Of a stretch of DNA of 64,000 bases, positions 25,795 through 33,670 are shown piece by piece. A model generated the notes under the pieces. That model worked only from the letters and a program-made list of their open reading frames with translations, had not been told where the DNA came from and ran no database searches. The stretch covers positions 1 through 64,000 of the forward strand of contig RXJV01000121.1 of assembly GCA_003963075.1 (NCBI GenBank), in the 5' to 3' direction. The position numbers were made by a program, and so were the translations under genes. The DNA is from Burkholderiales bacterium. Its GTDB lineage: Bacteria > Pseudomonadota > Gammaproteobacteria > Burkholderiales > Burkholderiaceae_C. Within the stretch, counting starts at the first letter, position 1, and every line of letters begins with the position of its first letter.

Positions 25795-27165
25795 GTAGCG
25801 CTGCTCCAGGTAGGCGAGCAGTGTTCGTATCGTCTGCGCTTCGCCGCCGACCGGGCGGCCGGGGCGGGGCGAGTCGTTCCACGCGAACATGTCGACATGC
25901 AGCCAATCCTGCTCGGGCGGCAGGAAGTCTTCCAAGAACAGCGCGGCGTTGATGGCCCCGGCCAGCGCGCTCTTGCCGGTGTTGACGATGTCGCCGACCG
26001 CGCTTTCGATGCCGGCGTGGTAGGGCGCCCACAACGGCATATGCCAGAGCGGGTCGTGCAGTTTCAGGCCCAGGTCCACCAGGTCGCGGGCGATGTCCAT
26101 GTGCTTGGCGAACAGGGCCGGCAACTGCCCGCCCAGGGCGATGCGGGCGGCGCCGGTCAGTGTCGCCAGGTCGATGACCAGGTCGGGCTTGCTCTCGGCC
26201 GCGTAAGCCAGCGCGTCACTCAGGATGACGCGGCCTTCGGCGTCGGTATTGCCGATCTCGACGTGCAGACCCTTGCGAGTCTTGATGACATCACCCGGCC
26301 GGAAGGCATTGCCCGAGATCGCGTTCTCCACCGCGGGAATCAGGAGTTGCAGCCGCACCGGCAACTTGAAGGCCATGATCAGGCCGGCCAGGCCCAGCGC
26401 ATTGGCGGCGCCGCCCATGTCCTTCTTCATCTGGCGCATGCCATCGCCGCTCTTGATATTCAGGCCGCCACTGTCGAAGCAGACCCCCTTGCCGATCAGG
26501 GCCAGCCTCGGGTGCTTGGGATTGCCCCACTGGAGCTCGATCAGCCGAGGTGAGCGCGGGCTCGCGCGCCCCACCGCATGGATGCTCGGGAAGTTCTGTT
26601 CAAGCAGCGCCTCCCCGACCACCTGCTTGAAGCTGGCGCCGTATTGCTTGGCCAGGGCCTTGGCCGCGCCGGCCAGCTCGGCCGGGCCCATGTGCTCAGC
26701 CGGCGTGTTGACCAGGTCGCGCGTGGCGTTCATGGCCGTCGCCAAGGCGACACCGCGCTCCGCGTCGGCGCCTGCCTTCAGCACCAGGGTGGCTGGCGCA
26801 CGCTTCGCCGGCTTGTACAGATCGAAACGATAGGCGCCAAGCTCCCAGGACAGCGCCGCCGCCTCCGGCTGCAAGTCAAGGCCGGCGGTGTCGAGCCGGT
26901 ACAGGCCTTCCGGCAGCGCCAGCGGCAGCGCACTCAGCGAAAACGGGTGGGCGGCGTGGGTGACGCCGGCGAAAACACCGGCAAGCCGGCCGTCGGCACC
27001 GGGCAGCAGGGCGTGCGTGTCGGCCGCGCCGGTGAAGCCGACGGTGGCCAGCCACTGCCGGGTGGCCTTGGGCAGGCTGGGTGCCAGGGCCTGGAAGGCG
27101 GCGCGGTCGACCACGGTGATCGGTAAGGCCTTGGCCGGCATGGATTTTTTCAGCTCGACGCTCAT
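25783..27165 (-). CDS. M17 leucyl aminopeptidase family protein
   Basis: 460 residues from ATG 27165. The C-terminal catalytic domain has the two-metal M17 motifs: IGKGVCFDSGGLNIK, MKKDMGGAANALG, VIKTRKGLHVEIGNTDAEGRVILSDAL (with NTDAEGR, the family signature) and TLTGAARIALGG. The N-terminal half is short and divergent. The enzyme should remove N-terminal residues from peptides in the cytoplasm, in a manganese- or zinc-dependent way. The last 12 bases overlap convergently with the end of the ProQ gene (25783-25794). A second start, further upstream, is not supported. Confidence 0.92.
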   Translation of the reverse strand: MSVELKKSMPAKALPITVVDRAAFQALAPSLPKATRQWLATVGFTGAADTHALLPGADGRLAGVFAGVTHAAHPFSLSALPLALPEGLYRLDTAGLDLQPEAAALSWELGAYRFDLYKPAKRAPATLVLKAGADAERGVALATAMNATRDLVNTPAEHMGPAELAGAAKALAKQYGASFKQVVGEALLEQNFPSIHAVGRASPRSPRLIELQWGNPKHPRLALIGKGVCFDSGGLNIKSGDGMRQMKKDMGGAANALGLAGLIMAFKLPVRLQLLIPAVENAISGNAFRPGDVIKTRKGLHVEIGNTDAEGRVILSDALAYAAESKPDLVIDLATLTGAARIALGGQLPALFAKHMDIARDLVDLGLKLHDPLWHMPLWAPYHAGIESAVGDIVNTGKSALAGAINAALFLEDFLPPEQDWLHVDMFAWNDSPRPGRPVGGEAQTIRTLLAYLEQRYSAA

Positions 27166-27311
27166 CGGGGGTGATCCTTGAATTCGGAGGACGGGATTGT
27201 CCGCAGATCGGCGTGCAAAGAAATGTGAGCGGCCTGTCAACCGCGTCTCGGTGGCTGGCGTTGTAGCTCGCAATCGCGCCGCTTTCGTGCCGCGAGACAG
27301 GCCAAACCGCC

Positions 27312-27497
27312 ATGATGAAGATCCAGCCCCGTACCGAACCGCAGCATCGCCGCCACCCCGCCCCCGAGATGGGCCTGGCCTGGAGCGCGGAAGAATCCGT
27401 CGACAAGGGCCGCAAGCACGAAGCCTTCGACACCGGCTTCTACAGCGGCGAGCGGCGTGGCCTCGCCCGCGCCATGCGCTTCGACCGCAAGCGCTGA
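27312..27497 (+). CDS. Small hypothetical protein, 61 residues
   Basis: Short basic protein starting ATG-ATG at 27312, with EMGLAWSAEESVDKGRKHEAFDTGFYSGERRGLARAM in the middle, given here only as scattered motifs: MGLAWS, AFDTGFYSGER and AMRFDRKR at the C-terminus. I do not recognise a family. Support for being real: a sensible amino-acid composition and a perfect ten-pair hairpin that starts ten bases after the stop. There is no obvious Shine-Dalgarno sequence. It is divergent from the aminopeptidase gene, in a 560-base region otherwise empty. Confidence 0.45.
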   Translation: MMKIQPRTEPQHRRHPAPEMGLAWSAEESVDKGRKHEAFDTGFYSGERRGLARAMRFDRKR

Positions 27498-27507
27498 TCA
27501 AGAGCCG

Positions 27508-27531
27508 CGCCCAGTGCCCGCGCACTGGGCG
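27508..27531 (+). terminator. Hairpin after the small hypothetical gene
   Basis: CGCCCAGTGC (27508-27517), loop CCGC, then GCACTGGGCG (27522-27531): ten perfect pairs starting ten bases past the stop codon. It is followed by ATGCCGTTT, so the T-run is short. Terminator function is probable but not certain. Confidence 0.5.
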
Positions 27532-27725
27532 ATGCCGTTTGAACGGCGATGGCCATTCATGCCCGTCGCCAGCCGCGGGCGCCTCTTGCCTGCCAGGGCC
27601 CGTGCCCTGGCTCTTCGGCCGCCGGATGGTCACCCCGTGTTGAGGGTTCCGCACAGCGCGGTTTTGGCGGCAGTTCGGGAATTTTCCTCCCAGTCGCTCG
27701 CGTCGCAACGCCGAGAATGCGCGCC
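27532..27725. repeat. Gene-free stretch, possible dispersed intergenic repeat
   Basis: These 194 bases hold no gene I can support. They contain GGCGATGGCCATTCATGCC, a CAGGGCC/CCCTGG dyad around 27594-27612 and a segment with GTTCCGCACAGCGCGG. From memory, sequences like this, read on the minus strand as a run ending in a GGCATGAATGGCCATCGCC element, recur between genes in related Burkholderiales. That is recollection rather than a search result. Confidence 0.3.
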
Positions 27726-28319
27726 ATGAAAGCTGCGCGTCGCTCCATTGCCTTTTTCTCTGGCGTCTTGCTCTATTGCTTCGGTGCGGGCGCGGCGATG
27801 CAGTACGCCACGACGGGGCTGCCACGCCAGGTGTATGTGGCCCTTGGCGGGCGCAACAGTCTGCCCGTGATGCTGGGCGAGGCGATCGTGATCGCGCTGC
27901 TGCTGTTTGCGATCGCGGTGCTGTGGGGCTATCTGACCATGCGCCCGACGCGCCGCCGCCACCGCCCCTACGTGGCCTGGATGATGTCGGGCGTGGGGTT
28001 GGCCTGGGCCGGATGGCTGATCTTTGGTGCATTCACCTTCGCGTTGAAGCCCCGTGCCTATTCGGCGCCGCTGCAGACCATGTTGCTCTCGTCCAGCTCG
28101 GCCCCGTTGTTTGGCGCCTTGAACATCTTTGGCGTCGTTGGCGGCGTCTGGTTGGCCGGCAGTTTCGCCAAGCGGCGCCAGATGGGCCTGCCCAGCACCC
28201 GGTCGCGCCGCCGGCCGGCCGGCGCCGCATCGCAGGCCGAGACCCGCGATGACCAAGGCGCCGACAGCATCGTGTCGACGCTCTCGCCGAATTCGGTCTC
28301 GCCGCCCTTGAACGGATGA
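27726..28319 (+). CDS. Membrane protein of unknown function
   Basis: 197 residues from ATG 27726. Four hydrophobic segments are visible (FFSGVLLYCFGAGAAM, VMLGEAIVIALLLFAIAVLWG, WMMSGVGLAWAGWLIFG, ALNIFGVVGGVWLAG) with short basic loops such as TMRPTRRRHR, then a polar tail of about 45 residues rich in Ser, Arg and Pro. I do not recognise a family. Codon use is a little less GC-rich than the surrounding genes. It stands alone between the possible intergenic repeat and the DsbD-type gene. Confidence 0.65.
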   Translation: MKAARRSIAFFSGVLLYCFGAGAAMQYATTGLPRQVYVALGGRNSLPVMLGEAIVIALLLFAIAVLWGYLTMRPTRRRHRPYVAWMMSGVGLAWAGWLIFGAFTFALKPRAYSAPLQTMLLSSSSAPLFGALNIFGVVGGVWLAGSFAKRRQMGLPSTRSRRRPAGAASQAETRDDQGADSIVSTLSPNSVSPPLNG

Positions 28320-28413
28320 ACTGAACGGCCGGCCCGGGCGCCGCTGTGGCTCGCCGGTTGGTCCCGAAGGGTTGACCCGACGCGGTGAAACCGGTTTGGC
28401 CTAGGATGCCGGC

Positions 28414-30498
28414 ATGTTGACCCTGCTGCGCTCCTTCGCTCCCGTCCTGCTGGCCGCCCCCCTGATGGCTTGGGCCGTGCCGCCCGATGCGGCGACCGAG
28501 CATGTCCAGGCCCGCCTCGTGTCCAGCCAGGCTTCGGTGGCCGCAGGCCAGCGCTTCACGGTGGCGCTGGAGCAGACCATCAAGCCGCATTGGCACACCT
28601 ACTGGAAAAACCCTGGCGACTCCGGTCAGGCGACCAGCCTCGACTGGAGCGGCACCCAAGCCGGGCCGCTGCAGTGGCCAACGCCGTCCATCCAGGCCAT
28701 CGGCCCCATCGTCAACTACGGCTACGAGGGCCGGGCGGCCCTGCTCGTCGAGCTGACCGTGCCGGCCGATGCCAGGCCCGGCAGCCGCTTCCAGCCGAGC
28801 GCCGACGTCAAATGGCTGGTCTGCAAGGATGTCTGTATTCCCGAACAGGTCAGCCTGGGGCTGGATCTGCCGGTCGTCGCCTCGTTGTCGGAGGCCCAGG
28901 CCGGCCCGGATGTCGCACAGATCGAAGAGTGGCGGGCTGCGATTCCCAAGCCGGCGCCCTTCGGCGTCACCCTCAAGGCGGCTGCCCAGGGCGTCACGCT
29001 TGCGGGCCCGACCGCCGCAGTCACCAAGGCTTATTTCTTCGCCGAGACCTGGGGCGCTGTCGCCCACAGTGCGCCCCAGGCCCTCAAGGCAGAGGGTGGC
29101 GGCTGGGCGTTGGAGCTGCCGGCGGGCGATGAGCCTCTGGCCGCCGGCAAGGCGTTGAGCGGCGTGCTCGTGCTGACGACGGCGGCCGGTGAACAGGCCT
29201 GGGCCGTCTCGGCCCCGATGCCCGAAGGCGCCGGCAAGGGCCCCGGCCCGGCCGACCTGAGCGTCACGGCTGCCACCGAGGCGGCGTCGACCGCCGCGCC
29301 GCAAAGTGAGCTCGGCCTGCTGCCCGCGCTGGCCCTCGCGCTGCTCGGCGGCCTGATCCTCAACCTGATGCCCTGCGTGTTCCCGGTGCTGTCCATCAAG
29401 GCGCTGGCGTTGGTGAACAAGGGCAACCACCGGGCTGAGGGCCTGGCCTACACGGCCGGCGTGCTGCTGAGCTTCGCGGTCCTTGCCGGTGTGCTGATCG
29501 CGCTGCGCACCGGCGGCCAGCAGGTGGGCTGGGGCTTCCAGTTCCATTCGCCGGTGTTCGTGCTGGTGGTGGCCTATCTGCTCTTTTTGGTGGGATTGAA
29601 TCTGTCGGGGCTGTTTGAGATCGGCGGCAGCTTCACCGGCCTGGGCTCGGGGCTGGCGGCCCGCAACGGCCTGACGGGCAGCTTTTTCACCGGCGTGCTG
29701 GCGGCCGTGGTGGCCACGCCCTGCACCGCGCCCTTCATGGGCGCGGCTCTGGCCTTCGCGCTGGCCCAGCCGGCGGCGGTGATGCTGGCCGTGTTCCTTG
29801 CGCTGGGCCTGGGCCTGGCCCTGCCCTTCCTGGTGCTGGCGTTCTGGCCGGCGGCCCAGCGCTGGCTGCCGCGCCCGGGGGCGTGGATGGACACCTTCAA
29901 GCAGGCCCTGGCCTTCCCGATGTATGCGGCCGTCGTGTGGCTGCTGTGGGTGCTGGCCCAGCAGGCCGGGCCGGATGGCGTGGCGCTGGCGCTGGGCGGG
30001 CTGGTGTTGATGGCCTTCGGGCTGTGGTGGCGCCACAGCAGCGGCGCGAGCGCGGTCGGCACCGGCGCCGCCGTGCTCAGCGTCGTGGTTGCTCTGGGTG
30101 CTTCGGCGGCGCTCAGGCCGGTCACGGCGCCGGCGGCGTCAGCCGGCACCGAGGCCTTCAGCCCGGAACGGCTCGCCGAGCTGCGTGCGCAGAACCAGCC
30201 GGTGTTTGTGAACCTGACGGCGGCCTGGTGCATCTCCTGCCTCGTGAACGAGCGCGTGGCGCTGTCCCGGCCCGAGGTGCACGAGGCCTTCGCCAAGGCC
30301 GGCGTGACCTATCTGAAAGGCGACTGGACCCGTGAGGACCCGACCATCACCGCCGTGCTCAAGGCCCATGGCCGCTCGGGCGTGCCGCTGTATCTCTATT
30401 ACGCCCCCGGAGCCACCGAGGCCCAGGTGCTGCCCCAGATCCTGACCCCCGGCCTCGTTGTCGAGGCCATCACTTCTGCCAGAAGGAGCTCGACATGA
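28414..30498 (+). CDS. DsbD/ScsB-type protein-disulfide reductase
   Basis: 694 residues. A signal peptide and an N-terminal periplasmic domain (about 20-280, with KPHWHTYWKNPGDSG and the Cys pair in KWLVCKDVCIPE) precede a DsbD transmembrane domain (about 300-570) with the redox cysteines in NLMPCVFPVLS and ATPCTAPFMGAA, and a C-terminal thioredoxin domain with TAAWCISCLVNE. It moves electrons from cytoplasmic thioredoxin to periplasmic substrates. The N-terminal domain is the ScsB-like kind, not that of E. coli DsbD. The next gene, a redoxin, overlaps by ATGA and is the likely recipient. Confidence 0.92.
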   Translation: MLTLLRSFAPVLLAAPLMAWAVPPDAATEHVQARLVSSQASVAAGQRFTVALEQTIKPHWHTYWKNPGDSGQATSLDWSGTQAGPLQWPTPSIQAIGPIVNYGYEGRAALLVELTVPADARPGSRFQPSADVKWLVCKDVCIPEQVSLGLDLPVVASLSEAQAGPDVAQIEEWRAAIPKPAPFGVTLKAAAQGVTLAGPTAAVTKAYFFAETWGAVAHSAPQALKAEGGGWALELPAGDEPLAAGKALSGVLVLTTAAGEQAWAVSAPMPEGAGKGPGPADLSVTAATEAASTAAPQSELGLLPALALALLGGLILNLMPCVFPVLSIKALALVNKGNHRAEGLAYTAGVLLSFAVLAGVLIALRTGGQQVGWGFQFHSPVFVLVVAYLLFLVGLNLSGLFEIGGSFTGLGSGLAARNGLTGSFFTGVLAAVVATPCTAPFMGAALAFALAQPAAVMLAVFLALGLGLALPFLVLAFWPAAQRWLPRPGAWMDTFKQALAFPMYAAVVWLLWVLAQQAGPDGVALALGGLVLMAFGLWWRHSSGASAVGTGAAVLSVVVALGASAALRPVTAPAASAGTEAFSPERLAELRAQNQPVFVNLTAAWCISCLVNERVALSRPEVHEAFAKAGVTYLKGDWTREDPTITAVLKAHGRSGVPLYLYYAPGATEAQVLPQILTPGLVVEAITSARRSST

Positions 30499-31103
30499 CC
30501 CTGCTGCGTCGCAAGCTGATCACGGCCGCCCTGGCCTTGCCGGTGTTCGCGCTGGCCACACCCGCCATCGACGCTCCGGCGCCCGCCTTCACGGCCACAG
30601 CGGCGGATGGCCGGACGGTCTCCTTGTCCGACTTCAAGGGCAAGACCGTCGTGCTGGAGTGGACCAATGCCGACTGCCCCTATGTGCGCAAGCACTACGG
30701 CAGCGGCAATATGCAGAAGCAGCAGCAGGCCGCCGCCGCCCAGGGCGTGGCATGGCTGCAGATCATCTCGTCGGCGCCGGGCCAGCAGGGCTTTGTCGAC
30801 GGAGCTACGGCGCAGAAGCTCAACGCTCAGCGCGGCGCCGTGCCCACCGCCACGCTGCTCGACCCCAAGGGCGAGCTCGGCCGGCTCTATGGTGCGCAAA
30901 CGACGCCGCATATGTTTGTCATCGCTCCGGACGGCCGGCTGGTCTACAAGGGTGGCATCGACAGCGTCGCCTCGGCCGACCCGGCCGACGTCGCCAAGGC
31001 CGAGCCCTATGTGACCGAGGCGCTGGCCGCGCTGGCGGCCGGACGCAAGGTCACCAACGCGTCGACGCGGCCCTACGGCTGTTCGGTGAAATACGCGAGC
31101 TGA
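30495..31103 (+). CDS. Exported redoxin/thioredoxin-like protein with a single active-site cysteine
   Basis: 202 residues with a signal peptide (to about residue 22) and an AhpC/TSA-like thioredoxin fold: DAPAPAFTATAADGRTVSLSDFKGKTVVLEWTNADCPYVRKHYG, listed here as the motif WTNADCPYV. Only one cysteine is at the active site (CPYV in place of CxxC); a second lies near the C-terminus (YGCSVKY). TTPHMFVI carries the cis-proline strand. The start overlaps the DsbD-type gene stop, so the reductase is likely to keep this protein reduced. The late cysteine may act as resolving residue, peroxiredoxin-style. Confidence 0.88.
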   Translation: MTLLRRKLITAALALPVFALATPAIDAPAPAFTATAADGRTVSLSDFKGKTVVLEWTNADCPYVRKHYGSGNMQKQQQAAAAQGVAWLQIISSAPGQQGFVDGATAQKLNAQRGAVPTATLLDPKGELGRLYGAQTTPHMFVIAPDGRLVYKGGIDSVASADPADVAKAEPYVTEALAALAAGRKVTNASTRPYGCSVKYAS

Positions 31104-31196
31104 GCGGGCGGGATCTCGGGTTGGCACGTTGGCGCGCCATCGAGGCCGAGCGCAGGCGCGCTCACGAGCCGGCCCTGCTTCGACCGCTCCCAGGGG

Positions 31197-32111
31197 TCAA
31201 AAGACCGACAACCCCGTCTTCGTGACGAACAGCTCCAGCCCCTGGCGCCCCAGCCAGGAGTTGCCGGTGGCGTCCAGCGCGGGCGACCAGACGCACAGGC
31301 TCAGGCGGTCCGGCACGATGGCCATGATGCCGCCGCCGACGCCGCTCTTGCAGGGCAGGCCGATGCGGAAGGCGAACTCGCCGGCGGCGTCGTAAGTGCC
31401 ACAGGTCAGCATCAGCGCATTCACCCGCCGGGTTTGGGCGGCGCTCAGCACCGGCGTGCCGGCCAGCGGGTGGCGGCCGTCGCGGCACAGGTAGCCGGCG
31501 GCGCTGGCGACCTGCTCGCAGCTCATCGCGATCGCGCATTGGTGGAAGTAGACGTCCAGCACCTCGGCCACGTCGTTGTCCAGCGTGCCGAAACCCTTCA
31601 TGAAGTTGGCCAGCGCGGTGTTGCGAAAGCCCGTGTCGGCCTCCGACTGCGCCACCTCGGCGTCCACGTGGATGGGCTCGCCGCAGAGCCGGCCCAGCAA
31701 CGCCAGCAGCTCGGCCAGCGCATCGCCCTGGGACACCAGCCGGTCCGCCACCGCGATGGCGCCGGCATTGATGAAGGGGTTGCGCGGGATGCCGCGCTCG
31801 CTCTCCAGCTGCACCAGCGAGTTGAACGGGCTGCCCGAGGGCTCGCGGCCGATGCGGTCCCACATCGCCTCGCCCAAGGCGCGGATCGCCAGCGTCAGCG
31901 AGAACACCTTGGACATGCTCTGGATCGAGAACGGCACCGCCGCGTCACCGGCCGCGGCCGTTTCGCCCGCGCAGGTGCGCAGCGCGATGCCGAACTGCCG
32001 TGGCGACACCCGCGCCAGCGCCGGGATATAGCTCGCGACCTTGCCCTCCACCGCATCGAGGCGTGGGCGCAGTTCGTCGTCGATCTCGTCGAGGATGGCC
32101 TGGAAGTCCAT
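31197..32111 (-). CDS. glsA: Glutaminase (serine-dependent beta-lactamase fold)
   Basis: 304 residues from ATG 32111 (MDFQAILDEI). Glutaminase family markers: GKVASYIPALA, FSIQSMSKVFSLTLA with the catalytic S-x-x-K (SMSK), EPSGSPFNSLVQLE, NPFINAGAIAVAD, LANFMKGFG and GLPCKSGVGGGI. It converts glutamine to glutamate and ammonia in the cytoplasm. Full length for the short bacterial GlsA type, with no ankyrin or STAS extension. The start is only 34 bases from the divergent methyltransferase start, so the two promoters must overlap. Confidence 0.94.
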   Translation of the reverse strand: MDFQAILDEIDDELRPRLDAVEGKVASYIPALARVSPRQFGIALRTCAGETAAAGDAAVPFSIQSMSKVFSLTLAIRALGEAMWDRIGREPSGSPFNSLVQLESERGIPRNPFINAGAIAVADRLVSQGDALAELLALLGRLCGEPIHVDAEVAQSEADTGFRNTALANFMKGFGTLDNDVAEVLDVYFHQCAIAMSCEQVASAAGYLCRDGRHPLAGTPVLSAAQTRRVNALMLTCGTYDAAGEFAFRIGLPCKSGVGGGIMAIVPDRLSLCVWSPALDATGNSWLGRQGLELFVTKTGLSVF

Positions 32112-32145
32112 GCGCGGATTGTGGCGCCCGGGACAATGCGCCCGC

Positions 32146-33066
32146 ATGCAAGCCCTGCTCGATGCCATCGCCGCGCTGGCGGCCCCGCCGGCCGACGCCC
32201 AGCGCCTCTTCCACGGCCGTGGCGGCCGCTTCCCCGGCTGCGAGCACCTCGCGCTGGATGCCTACCCGCCGGTGTTCCTGCTCACCAGCTTCAAACCCCT
32301 CGACGAGGCCGCGCTGGCCGCGGTTGGCGCGGCGCTGGAGGCCCGCTGGCGGGCCATCGCACCGGCGGGCGAGCCGCTCAGCTGGGTCTACCAATGCCGC
32401 GGCGAGCAGGCCGAGACGCGCCTGATGGCCGGCGCCGTGCCCGAGCCCCATGTCGTCAGCGAAGCCGGCGCGCGCTACCTGGTGCACCTGCTGCGCGGCC
32501 AGAACCATGGCCTGTTCCTGGACATGGCCGAGGGCCGCCGCTGGGTGCGTGAGCATGTGACGCCGGGTGCCAAGGTGCTCAACCTGTTCGCCTACACCTG
32601 TGCCTTCTCGGTGGTCGCGTTGCAGGCCGGCGCGGCCGAGGTCATCAATGTGGACATGGCCTCGGGCGCGCTGGCCACCGGCCGCGTCAACCACGAGCTC
32701 AACGGCGTGAAGCAGGGTGCGAAGTTCCTGGCCCATGACATCTTCAGCTCCTGGGGCAAGCTCACGCGCGGCGGCCCGTATCAGCTCGTCATCTGCGACC
32801 CGCCCAGCTTCCAGAAGGGCAGCTTTGTCGCGACCAAGGACTATGCCCGGCTGGCGCGGCGGCTGCCGGCGCTGCTGGAACCGGGCGGCCGGGCGCTGCT
32901 GTGCCTGAATGCGCCCGAGCTGGGTCTGGACTTCCTGCGCGATGTGGTGGCCGCCGAGGCTCCAAGCCTGGCCTGCGACGGGCGCGTGGAGAACCCAGCG
33001 GTGTTCGCCGATGTGTCGCCCGACCGCGCGCTCAAGGTCGTGGCGTTCCGCGCGCCGGCGTGCTGA
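32146..33066 (+). CDS. RlmI-like class I SAM-dependent methyltransferase
   Basis: 306 residues from ATG 32146. The N-terminal part is short and has no PUA domain; the C-terminal Rossmann domain has the SAM-binding LNLFAYTCAFSVVALQAGA, an acidic VINVDMA, and the catalytic-loop VICDPPSFQKGSF, all as in RlmI/YccW 23S rRNA cytosine-5 methyltransferases. The target is probably RNA, but DPPSF also occurs in relatives of other specificity. It is divergent from the glutaminase gene and convergent with the NTF2-like gene seven bases beyond its stop. Confidence 0.88.
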   Translation: MQALLDAIAALAAPPADAQRLFHGRGGRFPGCEHLALDAYPPVFLLTSFKPLDEAALAAVGAALEARWRAIAPAGEPLSWVYQCRGEQAETRLMAGAVPEPHVVSEAGARYLVHLLRGQNHGLFLDMAEGRRWVREHVTPGAKVLNLFAYTCAFSVVALQAGAAEVINVDMASGALATGRVNHELNGVKQGAKFLAHDIFSSWGKLTRGGPYQLVICDPPSFQKGSFVATKDYARLARRLPALLEPGGRALLCLNAPELGLDFLRDVVAAEAPSLACDGRVENPAVFADVSPDRALKVVAFRAPAC

Positions 33067-33072
33067 CGCGGG

Positions 33073-33561
33073 TCAGGAGCCGGCGCTCGCGGGCCCCTCG
33101 TTCCAGCTCTCCTGGCGAACCCGCCACTGGCCGTCGATGCGCTGCAGTACCAGGCTCATCTTGCCGCGGCCTTCCCAGTCGGGCTTGCCGTCCGGGCGCG
33201 ACACCACCTGGTGGGTGTCGCACCATTCGCTGGCCAGGTCGCCGTGCACGACGAGGTCATGGCATTGCATCTCCTGCACCTTGATCTTCCAGCCGCGCAT
33301 CTCGGCCTGGATGCGGTCCAGGAAGCGCGCCAGCGCGTCGCGGCCGCGCAGCGCCGGTTCGCCGGGCAGCAGGCTGACGCCGTCGGCGGCCCACAGGGCC
33401 AGCACACGTGCATTGTCCTGGCTGCGAATGGCGGCGTTGTAGGCCTGGTTGAAGGTCTGGATCGCGGCGGCGTCGGCGGCCGACGGAGCCGCCTCGGCGA
33501 TCGCCGCCGCGCCCAGGCTCAGCGCGGTGACAAGAAGAAAGGCGGGGCGGATTGGTTGCAT
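33073..33561 (-). CDS. Exported NTF2/SnoaL-like (DUF4440-type) protein
   Basis: 162 residues with a clear signal peptide (MQPIRPAFLLVTALSLGAAA, cleaved near AEAAP). The mature domain: IQTFNQAYNAAIRSQDNARVLALWAADGVSLLPG, then RFLDRIQAEM and a closing LVLQRIDGQWRVRQESWNEG. It is a small cone-fold domain with no recognisable catalytic residues. It resembles the lipoprotein encoded at 2748-3254 in layout but not closely in sequence. It lies 109 bases upstream of the end of the kinase gene, in the same orientation, with no clear terminator or promoter between. Confidence 0.78.
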   Translation of the reverse strand: MQPIRPAFLLVTALSLGAAAIAEAAPSAADAAAIQTFNQAYNAAIRSQDNARVLALWAADGVSLLPGEPALRGRDALARFLDRIQAEMRGWKIKVQEMQCHDLVVHGDLASEWCDTHQVVSRPDGKPDWEGRGKMSLVLQRIDGQWRVRQESWNEGPASAGS

Positions 33562-33670
33562 CGGCGCTCTCCGGCGGCGGCGGCTTGCCGCCTCGCTGAT
33601 TCTGGGACGAGCGCCGGCCCGTGCCGGAATGCACCCCCAAGGTCTTGCAAAGCCGCTGCGCGCGGGCGCC

